A stretch of DNA of 24,594 nt, from IMG/VR virus record IMGVR_UViG_3300023273_000461, positions 1-24,594 of that record; one strand, 5' to 3'. Under the pieces are notes generated by a model, which searched no databases, was not told the origin of the DNA, and saw nothing but the letters and a program-made list of their open reading frames with translations. Each line of letters opens with the position of its first letter. Positions within the stretch are counted from its first letter, which is position 1. This DNA comes from a virus. The position numbers and the translations under genes are program-made. Positions 22,634 through 24,594 of this stretch are shown here, piece by piece.

Positions 22634-23497
22634 TCAGAAAAATCCCCCACAATCTATAGAATCTTTAGTACCACCTATTTGAATGGATGCTGATGCTATA
22701 TATCCCGCCAATTCTTTCTCTAATATTTTCATTCTACCTTGTACTTCTACTGCCAATCCATCATCAGTACCTACATCTTGTATGAATACCGATTTACCAT
22801 TAACCGTTAAATCACCTTGAATATCAAAACTACCCGTTACCTTTAGATTATTTTGTGTTTGAAGGTAAGTGTATGCCACAGGGTCTTGTGACCCAGTATT
22901 CCATATACTTGCACCAGAACCAACACCTGCTTGTGGTAATACAACACTATTACCATTTGATATACTTAGTGTTTGGCCTGAGATTGATAGCGTTTGTGCA
23001 TCAGTTTCAGATGTTATGTACCCCAATGCTGATATTTGTGCGGATGATGATATTGTACCATCTGGCACATCACCGAACCCCGATGCTGCTATAGAAGCAG
23101 ACATATATGTATCTGTAACAACATCTGTGATTTGTGATGAACCACTAAGTACATTCTCAGCGTTTAATCTATTTTTTACATTTGTTGTAAAGTTATTACG
23201 CAATGCACTATTTGCTAAAATTGAATTAGCTTGGAATGGTGTGATTGTAACAGGTAAATTCGTAAGATTAAAATAATCAATTGTTAAATCAGTTGGTACT
23301 ACTTGTGCCGAACTTGATATTAAGCCGCTTGGTAATTGGTCTGAACCCGATATTAACCCACTTGGTAATTGGTCTGAACCCGATATTACACCAATGGGTA
23401 AACTACCCACCACTTGTGCTGATGATGATATCACCCCATTTGTAGAAAGTAAACTTCCTGTAAATGAACCACTAAATGAACCTGTGTAATCTGCCAC
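22634..23497 (-). CDS. Fibre-like protein with SGS-x-Q repeats
   Basis: A 287-residue protein starting MADYTGSFSGSFTGSLLSTN. The first 70 residues carry near-perfect repeats of the 11-residue unit ISGSDQLPSGL, flanked by SSSAQV variants. Further copies occur later (LSGSSQITDVV, SSSAQISALG). The centre is a helical spacer (NSALRNNFTTNVKNRL). The C-terminal 100 residues include SGASIWNTGSQDPVAYTYLQ, KVTGSFDIQGDLTVNGKSVF and a helix (EVQGRMKILEKELAGYIASA). This pattern of a strand-rich head plus a coiled-coil-like segment is seen in fibre or collar proteins. It ends CGGFF. It has its own promoter-like box and stands apart from the 839-residue fibre unit. Confidence 0.7.
   Translation of the reverse strand: MADYTGSFSGSFTGSLLSTNGVISSSAQVVGSLPIGVISGSDQLPSGLISGSDQLPSGLISSSAQVVPTDLTIDYFNLTNLPVTITPFQANSILANSALRNNFTTNVKNRLNAENVLSGSSQITDVVTDTYMSASIAASGFGDVPDGTISSSAQISALGYITSETDAQTLSISGQTLSISNGNSVVLPQAGVGSGASIWNTGSQDPVAYTYLQTQNNLKVTGSFDIQGDLTVNGKSVFIQDVGTDDGLAVEVQGRMKILEKELAGYIASASIQIGGTKDSIDCGGFF
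23328..23388 (-). repeat. 33-bp tandem repeat in fibre gene
   Basis: A 28-base identical segment occurs at 23328-23355 and 23361-23388, a period of 33 bp (11 residues, ISGSDQLPSGL). Flanking units are degenerate copies. Confidence 0.9.
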
Positions 23498-23525
23498 TAT
23501 ATTCCCTTAATTGATTAGTACTGAT

Positions 23526-23534
23526 TATAAATAT
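23526..23534 (-). promoter_or_regulatory. Late-promoter-like box ATATTTATA
   Basis: Reads TGATATTTATAATCAG on the coding strand, 29 bases upstream of the ATG at 23497. Confidence 0.55.
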
Positions 23535-23542
23535 CATCAATA

Positions 23543-24202
23543 TTAATAATCCGTAAGTAGTTTCAAAATTTCATCTAAAGATTCATGTCTGTGATTATCT
23601 TTTAGTACCACATCATAAACCCATTTAGAACCTTTTAGCTTTGGAACTTCATGTACTGCTGAATCGTTGTTAAACTTCAAATCGATTTGTTGCTTATCAC
23701 CACACAAAATCATAGTTGAACCTTTACCAACTCTACCCAATACCATTAGTAACTGTTGTTTTGTTAAGTTTTGGAACTCATCGACAATACATATGGAGTT
23801 TTCAAAAGTTCTTCCTCTAAAATGTGAAAGAGAAACTAATTCTATTGATTCATCCTTTTCCATCTTTTCTAAGATGTTTGGTTTATTGTAAACCTTTCTC
23901 ATATTAGAACGTATTGGAACTAACCAGGGTTCCATTTTTTCCTCTAAAGAACCAGGTAAAAACCCATTATCCTCATTTGATACAGTTGGTCGTGTAATCA
24001 CAATCTTATTTACCTGTCTTTTGAAAAACATATCCAACCCAATCTGACACGCTAATAAGGTCTTACCACTACCAGCCTTTCCTATTAAGAAATTGAAAGG
24101 GTGTTCTAAAATTTGTGCTTTTGCGAGTTTCTGCTCTTCTGAGAGAGTGATTGAGAATCTGATGTTCCCTTTAGGCGGAGTTTTGTCTATATTTTCAGCC
24201 AT
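23543..24202 (-). CDS. phoH: PhoH-like ATPase
   Basis: A 219-residue P-loop ATPase of the PhoH family. Walker A is GKAGSGKT (residues 41-48), the strand IVITRP (67-72) follows, then NEDNGFLPGSLEEKMEPWL (76-94), typical of PhoH. Walker B is CIVDEFQN (138-145), with GDKQQID (168-174) as the downstream motif. The length suits the short phage form consisting of the PhoH core alone. SD AAAGGAAA lies before the ATG at 24202. Biochemical role in phages is unsettled; nucleic-acid or phosphate-stress functions have been proposed. It sits between the capsid gene terminator and the fibre cassette, with its own promoter-like box. Confidence 0.93.
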   Translation of the reverse strand: MAENIDKTPPKGNIRFSITLSEEQKLAKAQILEHPFNFLIGKAGSGKTLLACQIGLDMFFKRQVNKIVITRPTVSNEDNGFLPGSLEEKMEPWLVPIRSNMRKVYNKPNILEKMEKDESIELVSLSHFRGRTFENSICIVDEFQNLTKQQLLMVLGRVGKGSTMILCGDKQQIDLKFNNDSAVHEVPKLKGSKWVYDVVLKDNHRHESLDEILKLLTDY

Positions 24203-24234
24203 ACTTTCCTTTTAGAAATTAAATAACCATTTAA

Positions 24235-24243
24235 TATAAATAT
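24235..24243 (-). promoter_or_regulatory. Late-promoter-like box ATATTTATA
   Basis: Reads GATATTTATATTAAAT on the coding strand, 33 bases upstream of the PhoH start and just downstream of the capsid gene terminator. Confidence 0.55.
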
Positions 24244-24254
24244 CATGTGGGTAA

Positions 24255-24282
24255 TAAAAAAGGGGAGCCGAAGCCCCCCTTT
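24255..24282 (-). terminator. Intrinsic terminator after the major capsid gene
   Basis: On the minus strand AGGGGGGC, loop TTCG and GCTCCCCT form an 8-bp stem (one G-T pair) closed by C-G around a UUCG tetraloop, then six T. The capsid stop lies about 26 bases upstream. Confidence 0.93.
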
Positions 24283-24307
24283 AATTCATATTCTAATAAT
24301 CTAATGA

Positions 24308-24594
24308 TTACTGAATTAAGTGCAATCCATCCACGTATACTTTACCGTAGAACTCACCTCTCAACATTTTCTTAGCGTAACGAGTCATTACACCTTTTCT
24401 TGGAGTGAAGTTAGTTGGGTCATATACAAGCGGAGTCATAATCAATGGGATGTATGGTGCGTAAACCGCTCCAGTCTCAAGGAATTGTGTTCCTCTGTAA
24501 CCCATTAAGATTACGTTCTCTTTCATGTAAGGATTCTTGTACACTTGGAATCTGCTATTTAATGCACCAATCTTAGTTACACCAAATGCGAACT
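24308..24594 (-). CDS. gp23: Major capsid protein, gp23-like (C-terminal end only)
   Basis: The frame is open from the window edge to TAA at 24308, giving 95 residues. It has the C-terminal signature of T4-like capsid proteins: VTKIGALNSRFQVYKNPYMK, then ENVILMGYRGTQFLETGAVY, APYIPLIMTPLVYDPTNFTP, RKGVMTRYAKKML and YGKVYVDGL. These match the end of T4 gp23 (GYKGTQ, Y-x-PY, DP-x-NFQP, G-x-x-TRY, RRVYVKG). A GTG at 24544 is internal and not the start. The rest of the gene lies beyond 24594. The protein would form the hexameric head lattice. Confidence 0.95.
   Translation of the reverse strand, partial: FAFGVTKIGALNSRFQVYKNPYMKENVILMGYRGTQFLETGAVYAPYIPLIMTPLVYDPTNFTPRKGVMTRYAKKMLRGEFYGKVYVDGLHLIQ

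Noticed and set aside
4436-24243. T4 late promoters on the plus strand (TATAAATA read left to right)
   Set aside because: No plus-strand genes exist to be served, and the boxes consistently precede minus-strand starts. Antisense late promoters are less likely than a variant sense element.
24308-24544. Complete 78-residue gene starting with GTG
   Set aside because: The frame stays open to the window edge and upstream codons continue the gp23 signature, so it is the end of the capsid gene.
1-24594. tRNA genes
   Set aside because: Gaps between genes are all shorter than about 110 bases and contain no cloverleaf-like sequence or T-arm consensus.

Overview
The window is part of the late, structural region of a contractile-tailed (T4-like, myovirus-type) bacteriophage genome. 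All 25 genes I can support lie on the minus strand, so the transcript runs from high to low coordinates. Recognisable virion genes are the C-terminal end of a gp23-type major capsid protein, neck and tail-completion proteins of the gp13/gp14/gp15 type, a tail sheath (gp18), a tail tube (gp19), a T4 baseplate-type protein at the tail-chaperone position, and a tape measure. The DNA is AT-rich, intergenic gaps are short, and many starts have a clear Shine-Dalgarno. A PhoH-like ATPase beside gp23 and many Ser/Thr/Gly-rich fibre proteins are typical of marine T4-like phages. The host cannot be assigned from the sequence. No tRNA, integrase or CRISPR was seen.

Layout in transcription order: (1) 24594-24308, end of the capsid gene, then a UUCG-loop terminator. 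(2) 24202-23543, PhoH-like ATPase. (3) 23497-12204, a cassette of about 11.3 kb of adhesion or fibre genes: five fibre-like or small Mtd-like proteins, two small hypotheticals, two tandem LamG-like lectin proteins, and two proteins ending in S74-type chaperone/autoprotease domains. (4) 12203-11625, a methyltransferase resembling the guanidinoacetate/Rmt2 arginine methyltransferase family. (5) 11579-8721, neck and tail-completion genes and a small coiled-coil protein. (6) 8647-5699, sheath and tube. (7) 5558-4478, a T4 baseplate-type protein overlapping a second ORF in the +1 frame with no credible start of its own, just upstream of the tape measure; this looks like a programmed-frameshift tail-assembly-chaperone pair. 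(8) 4408-1, a small protein, the tape measure, and a window-truncated protein with sixteen uninterrupted 15-residue repeats.

Eleven gaps before gene starts carry a near-identical box reading ATATTTATA towards the genes, with no visible -35 element. By eye I saw none inside a coding region. The box is probably the phage's late promoter, although it is the reverse complement of the T4 late consensus TATAAATA. Five strong intrinsic-terminator hairpins and one weaker one divide the region into short units, so that sheath, tube and the chaperone pair each have their own promoter and terminator. The genes together would build the head-tail joint, the contractile tail and a complex set of receptor-binding fibres. 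The methyltransferase is the one clearly enzymatic, non-structural outlier besides PhoH.
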